64,000 nt of DNA from contig JAEUHP010000171.1 of the NCBI GenBank assembly GCA_016795295.1, positions 30,536 through 94,535 on the forward strand, in the 5' to 3' direction. Below, piece by piece: positions 53,635 to 62,639 of the stretch. Below the pieces are notes generated by a model. The model was not told the origin of the DNA. It saw only the letters and a program-made list of their open reading frames with translations, and made no database searches. The stretch's first letter is position 1. Every line of letters starts with the position of its first letter. The stretch comes from Planctomycetota bacterium (GTDB lineage: Bacteria > Planctomycetota > UBA1135 > UBA2386). The position numbers were made by a program, and so were the translations under genes.

Positions 53635-55875
53635 TCAGCGGATCGTGAAGTCCAGCGTGTTGCTGACGTCGAGCACACCGAAGCAGGCCGAGCCGGAGAG
53701 GGCAAATCCCTGGACCGCCAACGCGATGCCAACGTAGGCCGGCTCCGCCGGGATGGTCCAGACGAACGAACCCGGCATCGCCTGGGCCTGGGCGACCCCG
53801 TTCAGGCAGCCGCACGGGCCGAGGATCGCACTGCCCGGGAAACCGAACAGGATCCCGGTGAAACCAGGGCCGGAGGCCGTGAACGCCAAGGACTGCCCGA
53901 GCGCCGGCTGCCCGGAAGCCGAGATCCCGGCACTGCCGCACTGAGTGAACCGCGTCTGGAACGCCGCGGTGCCAGCCGTGCCGTCGAAGGCTTCGAGCCG
54001 AAACGTGTTGGTCGTCTGCTCGGTGAAGCTCAGGTAGTAGCGGGGCGTGCGCACGCCGCCGCCGCTGAACGACGCGCAGATGTTCGTCTGCCCGTAGTTG
54101 TCCAGACTGGACGTGATCAGCCCGGTGCGCTCTTCGACCCGGAAACTGCCGCTCGCCGGCAGGTAGGCCAACGTCACCGCCTCGACGCCCTGCGGATAGC
54201 CGGAAACACCGTTGGTGCGCGTCACCACGAACCGCGTGCCGTCCGAATCGATCTCCGGTTCGCGACTGTCTTCGCCGGGCACGGCGGTGTTCACCATGGT
54301 CGTCGCCGTGCGCGACCCATCGCTGCGAAGCAGGCCGGCGAACACGCTGCGCGGCTGCCCGAGGACCGCAGTCCGCTCATAGGCGTAGGGCCAGTAGCGC
54401 ACCCCGCCCAGATCGACCGGCGAACTGGCGGTCGGCGCCGTTTCCTCGCTGGTCGTGATGGCGATGGCGAACGGCGCGCCAGAGATCGCACCATTCCAGG
54501 AGGCGAAGGCGCCCCACACCTCCTGGTCGTACGGGGTGCCGACCCACGTGCGCTGGTAGGCGATCAGGAAGTTCGCCGGCTGGCCGTTGCTCTGCCCACA
54601 GGACTTGGAGATCGAAGGCCGCGACTCCTCGTTGGTCGAAGTGTCGACCGGGACCGCGTTGGTGGTGCGCAACCCACCCGCCGTGGTCAACTGGCGCAGG
54701 TAGATGTCCGACGAGGTCAGCGTGCGCTTGTTGAACACCACCGTGTAGAAGCCGGTGCCGAAGAAGGGATCGCTGCCGACGTCGGGGTGGTAGTTGTTGC
54801 CGGGCGTGCCGACCACGAATTCGCGCTCGATGGTGATCAGGCTGCCGACGGTGCCGTCCTGGGCGATCGTCCGGCCACCGATCCACCACAGAAGGCCGGA
54901 GCGCACTTCCGAGACGACCAGGAAGTTCTGCGCATAGTTGTTGCCGGCGACCGCGATCTTGAGCCAGTCCTCGGTGGTGAAGTCGACCGCGAAGTCGGTG
55001 CGCACGAGGCCCAGGCCGCCGTCGAACATGAGGCCAAAGCAATCCTGGTCGGTGGCGCTCCAATTGCGCTGCCAGACCAACAGCACGCGGCCGTTGCCGC
55101 TCTGCCAGGTCGCGACGTCACTGTCGTGCTGCAGCCGGGTCTGGCCCGACGCCAGCAGGTACCAGTAGTTGAGCACCGGATCGAGCACCAGCGGCAGCTG
55201 CGCCTCGGCCACGAACTCGGCCGGGATCTCGATGCGCGCCCCGGCACCCGTCCACTGGATGTCGAGCGGCAGACTGCGGCCGGCCGCGTCCTTGGCGATC
55301 GCCTTGGTGTAGTCGATGTGGCCCCACTCGTTGGCGAAGCGCAGGCCGCCCTGGATCGGCTCGGCGACGAGCTCCGTGGTCATGGCGATCTCGACCGCGA
55401 GCGCGCCGCGCACCGGGAGCGTCTCGAACACGAACGACTGCTCGAGCTGGTCGAGCCGCGTGTCGATCACTTCGGTCAGCGCACCGCGGTCGGTGCGCAC
55501 CGCGAAGTGCCGCTGTTCGGGGGTGCCCGGTTGCAGTGCCAACGCCTTGCCGCCGACCGTGGCCCCCGTGAGTGCCATGCGCAGCGGGAAGTTGCGCGGC
55601 GCCGTGGCCCCGAAGAACGGATACACCGTGGTACCGGTCCCGTCGAAGCTGGCCTTCCAGGCGCTGCCCAATGCCCACAGCGGGCCGTCGGCGCTGGGCC
55701 GGTCGAACTGCACCTCCCGCAGGCCGCCACCGAGGCGGCTGTGTTCGGCGAGGGCCTGGGCGCGCAACGCCGAGGCATCGGGTGCGCTGGCCGGCAGGGA
55801 TGCGGCGCTGCGCGGTTCCTGGGCGGCCAGGCTGGAGAGCAAGGCCAGGGAGAAGACGGCGAAGGTTCGGATCAT
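53635..55875 (-). CDS. large secreted protein with C-terminal Cys-containing domain
   Basis: 746 residues from the ATG at 55875 (signal MIRTFAVFSLALLSSLAA before QEP). The N-terminal ~250 residues resemble a planctomycete surface-protein region with long beta strands. The middle (NGRVLLVWQRNWSATDQDCF, YTVVFNKRTLTSSDIYLRQL, FLIAYQRTWVGTPYDQEVWG) repeats a beta-propeller-like unit. The last ~105 residues (from CGSAGISASGQPALGQSLAF through WTIPAEPAYVGIALAVQGFA) match the C-terminal domain of the protein at 5792-7993. This gene separates RNase E/G from rplU. Confidence 0.78.
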   Translation of the reverse strand: MIRTFAVFSLALLSSLAAQEPRSAASLPASAPDASALRAQALAEHSRLGGGLREVQFDRPSADGPLWALGSAWKASFDGTGTTVYPFFGATAPRNFPLRMALTGATVGGKALALQPGTPEQRHFAVRTDRGALTEVIDTRLDQLEQSFVFETLPVRGALAVEIAMTTELVAEPIQGGLRFANEWGHIDYTKAIAKDAAGRSLPLDIQWTGAGARIEIPAEFVAEAQLPLVLDPVLNYWYLLASGQTRLQHDSDVATWQSGNGRVLLVWQRNWSATDQDCFGLMFDGGLGLVRTDFAVDFTTEDWLKIAVAGNNYAQNFLVVSEVRSGLLWWIGGRTIAQDGTVGSLITIEREFVVGTPGNNYHPDVGSDPFFGTGFYTVVFNKRTLTSSDIYLRQLTTAGGLRTTNAVPVDTSTNEESRPSISKSCGQSNGQPANFLIAYQRTWVGTPYDQEVWGAFASWNGAISGAPFAIAITTSEETAPTASSPVDLGGVRYWPYAYERTAVLGQPRSVFAGLLRSDGSRTATTMVNTAVPGEDSREPEIDSDGTRFVVTRTNGVSGYPQGVEAVTLAYLPASGSFRVEERTGLITSSLDNYGQTNICASFSGGGVRTPRYYLSFTEQTTNTFRLEAFDGTAGTAAFQTRFTQCGSAGISASGQPALGQSLAFTASGPGFTGILFGFPGSAILGPCGCLNGVAQAQAMPGSFVWTIPAEPAYVGIALAVQGFALSGSACFGVLDVSNTLDFTIR

Positions 55876-56023
55876 GGATGGCTCGGACGAGGGACACGGG
55901 CCACAGCGGCAGCGCCGCGGCAACCGAACCGCGGCGGCGCGAAGAATCCTTCGCCGGTTCCCGCAACCCACGTCGGCATCGGCAGTTCCCCGCCCGGGAA
56001 ACCGCCGATCCAAGACCGCCGAC

Positions 56024-58129
56024 TCAGGCTTTCACGCCGAGCCCAGCCGGGATGTTGATCCGCGCTTCCTGGCCGTCCCCGGTCAGGAAGCGGTAGTGCA
56101 CCACGTCGATCGGATAGCTCGTCTCCGGCCGGAACAGCACGGTCTTGCCGACCGCATCCTCGAGTTCCAGGGTGCCGCGACGCTTGTAGTTCACCAAGTA
56201 GTCACTGACGGCGGGCGCCACGAACACCTGGAGGACCGAATAACCCTTCAGGTGCACCAGCGCCCGCACTTCGCGCAGCACCGACAGCGCCTTGCTCTGC
56301 ACCGTGCGCGACCAGCCAGCGCCCTTGCAATGCGGGCACTGCATGAACACGGTGCGCTTCAAGCCCGGGCCGACGCGCTGGCGCGTGATCTCCAGCATGC
56401 CGAACGGCGAAATGCGGCCGACCTTGATGCGCGCACGATCACCGCGCAGCGACTCGATCAACTTGCGCTCGACGCCGCGCCGCTGCTTCTCGTGCGACAT
56501 GTCGATGAAGTCGATGATGATCAGGCCGCCGAGGTCGCGCAGGCGCAGCTGCCGCACGATCTCGGGGATCGCGTCCAGGTTGGTGCGGTAGGCGGTTTCG
56601 TCGGAGTCGCCGCCGGCCTTGTACTTGCCCGAGTTGACGTCGATCGCCACCAACGCCTCGGTCTGGTCGATCACGATCGAAGCGCCGTTCGGCAGGTCGA
56701 CCTTGGGCTGGTAGAGCGCCTCCACTTCCTTCTCGATGCCGAAGTGATGGAACAGCGGCGTGGTGACGGCGTGGTGCTTGATGCGCTCCGCCATGTGCGG
56801 CATCAGCTTGTCGGCGAAATCGCGCACACGCAGATAGACGTCTTCGCTGTCGACCACCACGTCGGCGATGTCCGGCGTGAACTGGTCGCGCATCGCCTTC
56901 AGCACCAGGTCCGACTCCTGGTAGAGCAACGCCGGGGCGCGCGTCACCTTGAGTCGCTGGGCAACCATCTCCCAGATCTTCTTCAGGTAGTCGCGGTCGC
57001 GCTCCAGATCCTGCTGGCTCTTGTTGATGCCGGCGGTGCGCACGATGAAACCGATGCCGCCACTGCCGGTCTCGTCGAGCCCGCGCACGATGCGCTTCAA
57101 GCGCTTGCGCTCACGGCCGTCCTCGATCTTGCGCGACACACCGCACTTCGGCAGGCTCGGCATCAGGACCAAGCAGCGCCCCGGCAAGGACACGTAGGTG
57201 GTCAGCGTCGGGCCTTTGCTGCCGATGCCCTCCTTGGTGATCTGCACCACCACCTCTTGGCCCTTCTTGAGCAACTGGTCGATGGTCGGGCGCGGCCCCC
57301 GGGGACGGCGTTCGAAGCCCTGGTTGTCACGACGATCCCGACGATCGCGCCGGCCACGGCGATTGCGCCGGCCGCCGCCATCACCCGACCGCCCCTCGGC
57401 ACCGCCCTCGGCGCCGCCCTCGGCGTCCGAGCCCGCCGCGGCCTCGGTGTCACCGCCACCCGCGGCACCGGCAGTCTGCGCTCCCGTGTCGGACATCGGC
57501 GGCAGGTGCGCATCGTCGTCTTCGCCCCCGGGAGCCGCCATGGCGACCGGATCGTCGTCGCGACGCCCCGGCTCCTCGTCTTCGACGGTCTCCGCATCCC
57601 GCTCCGCAGCCTCGTCGTGGCCGTCGCCTTCGTCCTGTGGCTCGTCGTCGTGGCCGTCGTGGGCATGACCGGACTCCTCGTCGCCCCCAGCCGAGCCGTC
57701 CTCGTCGCGACCATCCGCCGGGCCGCGCTCCTCCTCGGCCAGGGTCACGTTGGAGACCTCGCCGGCAGGTTCCCCAGATTCGTCGCCGCCGTCGTCGTCG
57801 TCGTCGGACAGCGCCTGTTGCATCGACTCAGGACCGTCGTCCACATCGACCCGGGCGCGCCCCTCGATCACGTCGTCGAGCACGAAGTCGTCGCGGCCGT
57901 AGGCCGGCAGCACGTCACTGACGTGCAGGAACCCGTTCACCCGCCCACCGAACGCGACGAACGCCGCGCCAATGCTGGGCTCGATGTTGACGACCTTGCC
58001 CTTGTAGATGTTGCCTAGGTAGGCCTCACGATTGGCCAGCTCGACGTGCAGTTCTTGCAGCACGCCATCTTCCACCACCGCGATCCGGCTCTCTTCCGGG
58101 TCGACGGCATTGATCAGCATTCGCTTCAC
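56024..58129 (-). CDS. rng: ribonuclease E/G family endoribonuclease with large S1 insert
   Basis: 701 residues from the GTG at 58129 (MKRMLINAVDPEESRIAVVE mirrors E. coli RNase E MKRMLINA), with GAGG 9 nt upstream. The S1 domain starts near residue 36 but is interrupted from ~81 to ~268 by an acidic Asp/Glu-rich stretch then an Arg-rich stretch (RRNRRGRRDRRDRRDNQG) before resuming at LLKKGQEVVVQITKEGIGSK. The catalytic domain has the metal-binding Asp pair near 497 and 539 (LVAIDVNSGK, IIIDFIDM) and the zinc-link CPHC. It cleaves single-stranded RNA in mRNA decay and rRNA maturation. RNase E versus G naming is not decidable. Confidence 0.92.
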   Translation of the reverse strand: MKRMLINAVDPEESRIAVVEDGVLQELHVELANREAYLGNIYKGKVVNIEPSIGAAFVAFGGRVNGFLHVSDVLPAYGRDDFVLDDVIEGRARVDVDDGPESMQQALSDDDDDGGDESGEPAGEVSNVTLAEEERGPADGRDEDGSAGGDEESGHAHDGHDDEPQDEGDGHDEAAERDAETVEDEEPGRRDDDPVAMAAPGGEDDDAHLPPMSDTGAQTAGAAGGGDTEAAAGSDAEGGAEGGAEGRSGDGGGRRNRRGRRDRRDRRDNQGFERRPRGPRPTIDQLLKKGQEVVVQITKEGIGSKGPTLTTYVSLPGRCLVLMPSLPKCGVSRKIEDGRERKRLKRIVRGLDETGSGGIGFIVRTAGINKSQQDLERDRDYLKKIWEMVAQRLKVTRAPALLYQESDLVLKAMRDQFTPDIADVVVDSEDVYLRVRDFADKLMPHMAERIKHHAVTTPLFHHFGIEKEVEALYQPKVDLPNGASIVIDQTEALVAIDVNSGKYKAGGDSDETAYRTNLDAIPEIVRQLRLRDLGGLIIIDFIDMSHEKQRRGVERKLIESLRGDRARIKVGRISPFGMLEITRQRVGPGLKRTVFMQCPHCKGAGWSRTVQSKALSVLREVRALVHLKGYSVLQVFVAPAVSDYLVNYKRRGTLELEDAVGKTVLFRPETSYPIDVVHYRFLTGDGQEARINIPAGLGVKA

Positions 58130-58441
58130 GGAGTGATTCCTCGTCGTTGTGGCCGGGGGCACCGGCCGCCCCAACAGCTCCGCGGCGCACGAGCGCCTGC
58201 GTCGATGCGCGGGCGACCGCGCACGGATGCCGTGGGGTGAAACCTTGGAGGCCATACGGCGCCGACTGCAGCGGTGACACCGCCGACCCGGCACGGGCCG
58301 TGGTGGGCAAGGGTCGAACTGGCAGGGCGGCGAGCATGGCGAAGACGGACTTGGGCGCCTGCCGCGGCCGCTCCCTGCGGACCGGCGGGCGCACCCCCCA
58401 TCGGAGGGGCCGCCGGAGGATACGGGCCCGACCCCTGCCCC
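58130..58441 (-). promoter_or_regulatory. long leader region of the RNase E/G gene
   Basis: About 310 nt of non-coding sequence lies between the pil-operon terminator and the GTG at 58129. It is very GC-rich and contains short stem-capable segments (for example around GGAGGGGCCGCCGG near 58402-58415). I see no gene in it. RNase E of E. coli autoregulates through a long 5' leader, so a similar function is possible. Confidence 0.35.
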
Positions 58442-58486
58442 ACAACGCAAACTGCCCTGGCCACGGTCGTTCCGTGGTCAGGGCAG
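58442..58486 (-). terminator. intrinsic terminator of the pilMNOQ operon
   Basis: CTGCCCTGGCCACGG (58452-58466) pairs with CCGTGGTCAGGGCAG (58472-58486) around a 5-nt loop, 15 bp with one G-T wobble. On the minus strand it is followed by TTTGCGTTGT, a usable T-rich tract, and lies 70 nt past the pilQ stop. Confidence 0.8.
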
Positions 58487-58555
58487 CGGCATTCGCAGCC
58501 CCGGCCGCGGCCGCAACCGAACCTCGGTTGCCCCCAGCGGTCGGGACCGGACCGT

Positions 58556-60412
58556 TCAGCGATTTCGGCCGAACACCGCGTCCCGCTCCTGGGACAGAGC
58601 CGAACGATGGTCCTTCAAGCGTTCGTCCAGCGCCCCCTGCATGGAGCGGTCCATGTCCTCGGCGCTGCGGATCACGCTCGGGGTGATGAACACCAGCAGC
58701 GTCGAGGTGTTGTCCTGCTTGACCGTGTTCTTGAACAGGTGGCCGAGCAGCGGCAGGTCGCCCAGCAGCGGAATCTTGGTCACCGTCTCACTCTCGGCCT
58801 TGGTCTTCAGGCCGCCCAGCACCGCGGTCTGCCCGCCCCGGAGCAACACCGTGGTCGCCAGCGTGCTCGAGGCAACGCGCGGCAGGGCAATCTTGCCGAC
58901 TTGGCCGCCGCCGCCGACCTCGAACACGTCGAAGCCGGCCGGAGCCAGCGTCGAAGCGCCGGTGCCGGTCAGCGCCGTGCGCTGGGGAATGACCTCCAGA
59001 ATCACCTTGTCGGTGCCCGGGACCACGTGCGGCGTGGCCAGCAGTTGGAAGCCGACGTTGACCGGCGACTGGTCGCCTTCCTCGAGGGCCAGCAACAGAC
59101 CGCCGGCCTGGCCTTGTTCGACGCGGGCCTTGGCGTAGCGGACCGCCTCCCCGACGAAGATGGTGGCGGTCTGGTGATCCAAGGCCACGATCTGCGGAGC
59201 CTGCAGGATTTCCGAGCGGGCGTCCTTCTTCAGCAGGCGCAGGGTCGCGGTGACGTCGCGGAAGTCGAGTGCGCCGAACACCACGTTGGGGATCGTCATC
59301 AGCGTGTCGCCGTTGCCCGCGTTGGTGGCGAACGGGCCGCGGCCCGAGCCACTGGCGATCAGCTTGTCGTCCCAGCCGCCCTGGCCGAGATCGAATGGCA
59401 GCCGCGTCGGGATCTGCCCGAGACCGAGGGTCGCCGACCAGCCGGCGCCACCGGGCGAGATGCCGAAGTCGAGCACGTCCTCGTTGCTGGTGGTGACGAA
59501 GCGCACGTCCAGGAAGATCTGCGACGGCTCGGTGTCGATCATCGCGATGGTCTTGCGCACCGCATCCACCACCGGCTTGGTGTCCCGGACCACGATCATG
59601 TTGGTCTCGTGCACATAGCGGATGCTGCCGACCTCGGGCGTGACCATGCCCTTGAGGGTGTCCAGCAGTGTGAACTGGACCTCGCCCTTCTGCAGCTGGG
59701 CGCGCGACTGGCGGTTCAGCACGTATTCGCTCTGGATGAATGGCACGTAGACCGAGCTCGGTCGCACGTAGCGCAGTGGGAACTGGGCGGTCTCCAGGTC
59801 CTCGCGAATGCTCGCGGCCGGCACCACCCTGAGGACCATGCCGTCCTCGACCACCACGAACCCGAGCGTCTTCACCGACGTCTCGAGAGCAGCGCGCCAC
59901 GGCACGCCCTTCAGCAGCACGGTGATGGTGCCTTTGACCTCCGGAGCGACGACGATGTTGGCGCCCGAGATCTTGGCGATCACTTCGATCACCTTTTGGA
60001 TGTCGGTGTTCTCGAACGAGAACGTCACCGGCGGCGGCTTCTCGACGCGCAACACACCGGCGACCTCGACCAGCACGCACCCGACCTGCTCGACCACCAA
60101 CTGCAGGGCGCTGCGCCAATGGACGTCCACGAGATCGATGGTCACCGCCTCCTCGATCTTGGGATCGACGATGACGTTCACGTTCGCGCGCTTGGCGATC
60201 GCCGCGACCACTTCGCGGAGATCGCGATCCTTGAGCTTCAGGGTCAATCGGCTGGCGCGGTCGCCCGCAGCCTCGGCACTGATGCCGCCATCCCGACCCT
60301 GGGGCGCGGCGGCAGCCGGAGCCGGCTTGGCCGCCGGATCCTGACCGCTCGATTGCGCGAACAGCCCGCCCGAGGCGAGCGCCATCATCCAACCGACTGT
60401 GACTGCGTGCAT
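58556..60412 (-). CDS. pilQ: type IV pilus secretin PilQ (GspD/PilQ family)
   Basis: 618 residues from the ATG at 60412, with AAGGA upstream and a signal peptide (HAVTVGWMMALASGGLFAQS). Two N-terminal secretin-type domains (LTLKLKDRDLREVVAAIAKR and VTFSFENTDIQKVIEVIAKI, both followed by a WRAAL/WRSAL strand-helix) precede a NolW-like domain (QFPLRYVRPSSVYVPFIQS, VHETNMIVVRDTKPVVDAV). The C-terminal secretin beta domain has VGFQLLATPHVVPG and VLGGLKTKAESETVTKIPLL with GDLPLLGHLF. It forms the outer-membrane pore through which the pilus passes. AMIN domains are not seen. Confidence 0.93.
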   Translation of the reverse strand: MHAVTVGWMMALASGGLFAQSSGQDPAAKPAPAAAAPQGRDGGISAEAAGDRASRLTLKLKDRDLREVVAAIAKRANVNVIVDPKIEEAVTIDLVDVHWRSALQLVVEQVGCVLVEVAGVLRVEKPPPVTFSFENTDIQKVIEVIAKISGANIVVAPEVKGTITVLLKGVPWRAALETSVKTLGFVVVEDGMVLRVVPAASIREDLETAQFPLRYVRPSSVYVPFIQSEYVLNRQSRAQLQKGEVQFTLLDTLKGMVTPEVGSIRYVHETNMIVVRDTKPVVDAVRKTIAMIDTEPSQIFLDVRFVTTSNEDVLDFGISPGGAGWSATLGLGQIPTRLPFDLGQGGWDDKLIASGSGRGPFATNAGNGDTLMTIPNVVFGALDFRDVTATLRLLKKDARSEILQAPQIVALDHQTATIFVGEAVRYAKARVEQGQAGGLLLALEEGDQSPVNVGFQLLATPHVVPGTDKVILEVIPQRTALTGTGASTLAPAGFDVFEVGGGGQVGKIALPRVASSTLATTVLLRGGQTAVLGGLKTKAESETVTKIPLLGDLPLLGHLFKNTVKQDNTSTLLVFITPSVIRSAEDMDRSMQGALDERLKDHRSALSQERDAVFGRNR

Positions 60413-60534
60413 CTTCGATCCTTGTCCCTTCGGGGATTCGAGGCCGCAGCGCCGTGCGTTGCGGTCTCGTGATTGCCTGCCTCCATCGACCTCGGCACGG
60501 TCCCGACTTGAGCCGGGACGGCGCCGACGAAATC
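60413..60534 (-). promoter_or_regulatory. intergenic region with a hairpin between pilO/P and pilQ
   Basis: 122 nt between the pilO/P stop and the pilQ ATG. GTCCCG (60500-60505) and CGGGAC (60514-60519) form a 6-bp stem with an 8-nt loop, 16 nt after the stop. There is no T-run, so it may stabilise the upstream mRNA or attenuate reading into pilQ. Confidence 0.4.
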
Positions 60535-61947
60535 TCACCGCGTTCGTGCCACGGTCAGACCGCGGAACACGAACCAGACCTGCTCTTCTTCGATACGCTT
60601 CACCAGCAGATTGCTGTTGACGAAGTCGCCTTCCTCGTAGACGTCGCCGTTGATCAGCACCGCGGAGCGACCGCCCCGGTGCACCACCACGCCCTGGATC
60701 TTCAGCTCCAGACCGCGGAACTCCAGCGCCGTGCTGGCCTTGGTGTGCAGGGCCTTGGCCCGCACCGCCAACGCGTGCCGAGGATCCTCCGCCGGGACCA
60801 GCAAGCGCGACGCCACCGTCTCGAACCGGTTCTTGGCTTCCTCGAGATTGCCCTGGTTGCAGTCGTTGCCCATCGCGACGAGCAACTGCTCCATCTCCGC
60901 AGCCGGCAAGTACGGATCCCGGGCCGCGGCGAGTGGCTGGTCCACACCACTGCGCAGATCCTCCAACACCGCCACCACTTCCTTGGCCCAACGCACGCGG
61001 TACGGCGAGAAGGTGATCCGGGCAGCATCCTGCTCGAGGTCCGTCGCCAACTTCTGCATGCCCTCGCGCACCCGCTTCTCCAGCGCGTACTGCTCGAACA
61101 TGGTGGTGTCGGCGCGCTTCATGCGCTGTAGCATCTCGCGCAACTCCTGCGTCGCCTTCACGTAGCTGTCCAGGATCTTGCGCTGCTCCGCCGCCGGCAG
61201 GCTGCTGCTGTCGCCTTCCCCACCGAGCCGTGGGTCCACCAGGATGTCACGACGACCTTGCTGTCCGCGGTAGTCGAACTTGGCCACCCGTGCCAGCCGC
61301 GAGCTCTTGAAGATCTCTTCGCGGAGCGACTCCTTGAGTTGCTCGTAGTCCGGGATCTGCACCTCTTTGGTGGAGGTGGTGCCGTTGTACTTGTACGTCT
61401 GCATGGTCAGACGCACGGTGTGCACGACTTCGCCGTCGCGCAGATCGTCCTTGCGCACCTTGTCACCCGACTGGATCGAGAACTCGGTGATGCTGATGAA
61501 GCGCTCGTAGTTCTCGATCAAGCTCATCAGCTTCAAGAACTGCCAGATCGTTGCGGTCGACTCGTAGGTGTACTCGATGCGCGAGAACCGGCCACCGGCA
61601 CCGGCCTCGGTCTGCGGACGCAGCATCAGGCTGGTGCCGACGATGCCGCACTGCCGCTGGAACTGATTGACCATGCGCAGGAAGTCGGCGAGATCCTTGG
61701 TGTCCGGGAGGATCTTGACGAACTCGCCCAGATTCTCGCGCAGCACCACAACCTCCTTCTCGAGCCCCGGCACCTGGGCCAGCTTCGCGTCGGCCGCCGC
61801 AAGGGACTGCTGCTTGGCCTCGATGTTCGCTTCGACCTCCTCGATCAAGCCTTGGGCATAGAACACCCCGCCGACGGCCAGGCCCGCCACGAGTGCGCCG
61901 CCACCCAGGATCGCCACCAACTGCTTCTTGACACTCCAATTCGGCAT
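60535..61947 (-). CDS. pilO: PilO protein fused to a C-terminal PilP/GspC-like domain
   Basis: 470 residues from the ATG at 61947, with GAGG 8 nt upstream. The N-terminus has one membrane helix (QLVAILGGGALVAGLAVGGV), then a coiled coil (ANIEAKQQSLAAADAKLAQV) and the PilO periplasmic fold (FLRMVNQFQRQCGIVGTSLM, YESTATIWQFLKLMSLIENY). After a helical extension, residues ~405-468 (ELKIQGVVVHRGGRSAVLIN, GDVYEEGDFVNSNLLVKRIE) match the PilP/GspC strand pattern that docks on the secretin. PilP is normally a separate lipoprotein. Stop-to-start gap from pilN is 10 nt. Confidence 0.85.
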   Translation of the reverse strand: MPNWSVKKQLVAILGGGALVAGLAVGGVFYAQGLIEEVEANIEAKQQSLAAADAKLAQVPGLEKEVVVLRENLGEFVKILPDTKDLADFLRMVNQFQRQCGIVGTSLMLRPQTEAGAGGRFSRIEYTYESTATIWQFLKLMSLIENYERFISITEFSIQSGDKVRKDDLRDGEVVHTVRLTMQTYKYNGTTSTKEVQIPDYEQLKESLREEIFKSSRLARVAKFDYRGQQGRRDILVDPRLGGEGDSSSLPAAEQRKILDSYVKATQELREMLQRMKRADTTMFEQYALEKRVREGMQKLATDLEQDAARITFSPYRVRWAKEVVAVLEDLRSGVDQPLAAARDPYLPAAEMEQLLVAMGNDCNQGNLEEAKNRFETVASRLLVPAEDPRHALAVRAKALHTKASTALEFRGLELKIQGVVVHRGGRSAVLINGDVYEEGDFVNSNLLVKRIEEEQVWFVFRGLTVARTR

Positions 61948-61957
61948 GATCGGATCC

Positions 61958-62629
61958 TCACTTCTGCGGCTGGGCGGCCGGCGCATTCGGCGCCGGCTTG
62001 GCCTTGGGCTTGTCGGTCGCGGCAGGCACCATCGGCCGCAACTGGATGGTCAGCGGAAACACCAGAGAAGCCGCTGGCGTCTTCGCCTTGTTGAGTTCCA
62101 ACTTCCAGGTCGGCTCGCTGCGTGTCACCACGTCCGCGGCGAACGGCGCGGAGTCGAAGTCGTCGTGCAGGTTCGCCACTCGGGACGTGTCGTCGTCCTG
62201 AACGGCGGCGGACACCAGGTTCACGGTGGACCCCTTGGGGTCGCTCTTCATCGTGATGCCACCGAACCAGGCCAGGTGTCGGTCGGTGTTGCCGTTGTTG
62301 TTGACGACATCGATCAGTTCGTCGCAGAACTTCGACCACAAGCGGCGTGACTGCGCGATCGACTGGATGGTCAGGACTCGCTCCTGGTAGTCCTTCCGCT
62401 TCTGCTCGAGCTTGCCATGGTAGACGAGCTTGGGCTCACGAGTCGTCAGTTGTTGCTCCAGCGCGGTCAGTCGCTGCTCGACACTGCCAAGGTCGACGAA
62501 CCACACCACGGCGAGCCAACCAACCGCACCTGCGGCGCCGAGCGCCGCGGCAGCACCTGCCGCGAGCACTCGCATGGGCAGGCGATTGCCGCGCCGCTGT
62601 TCGACCGGGAGCAGATTCACATGGATCAT
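61958..62629 (-). CDS. pilN: type IV pilus inner-membrane protein PilN
   Basis: 223 residues. The N-terminus MIHVNLLPVEQRRG carries the conserved INLLP-type motif that binds PilM in the cytoplasm, followed by one membrane helix (AAAALGAAGAVGWLAVVW) and a coiled coil (LTALEQQLTTREPKLVYHG). A periplasmic fold of the PilN type follows, and a Lys/Pro/Ala tail ends the protein. It links the PilM ring to PilO. It lies 10 nt after pilM and 10 nt before pilO/P. Confidence 0.9.
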   Translation of the reverse strand: MIHVNLLPVEQRRGNRLPMRVLAAGAAAALGAAGAVGWLAVVWFVDLGSVEQRLTALEQQLTTREPKLVYHGKLEQKRKDYQERVLTIQSIAQSRRLWSKFCDELIDVVNNNGNTDRHLAWFGGITMKSDPKGSTVNLVSAAVQDDDTSRVANLHDDFDSAPFAADVVTRSEPTWKLELNKAKTPAASLVFPLTIQLRPMVPAATDKPKAKPAPNAPAAQPQK

Positions 62630-62639
62630 GGGCGATTCC

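Noticed and set aside
53527..56058. 843-codon plus-strand open frame opposite the secreted-protein gene
   Set aside because: Arg/Ala/Gly-rich with no motifs; the minus-strand protein has a signal peptide and a C-terminal domain shared with another protein.
55316..58018. 900-codon plus-strand frame across RNase E/G
   Set aside because: Antisense shadow of an obvious conserved gene.
58026..58445. Small protein-coding gene in the RNase E/G leader on the minus strand
   Set aside because: Frames there give Arg/Ala/Pro-rich sequence without a ribosome binding site or recognisable fold.
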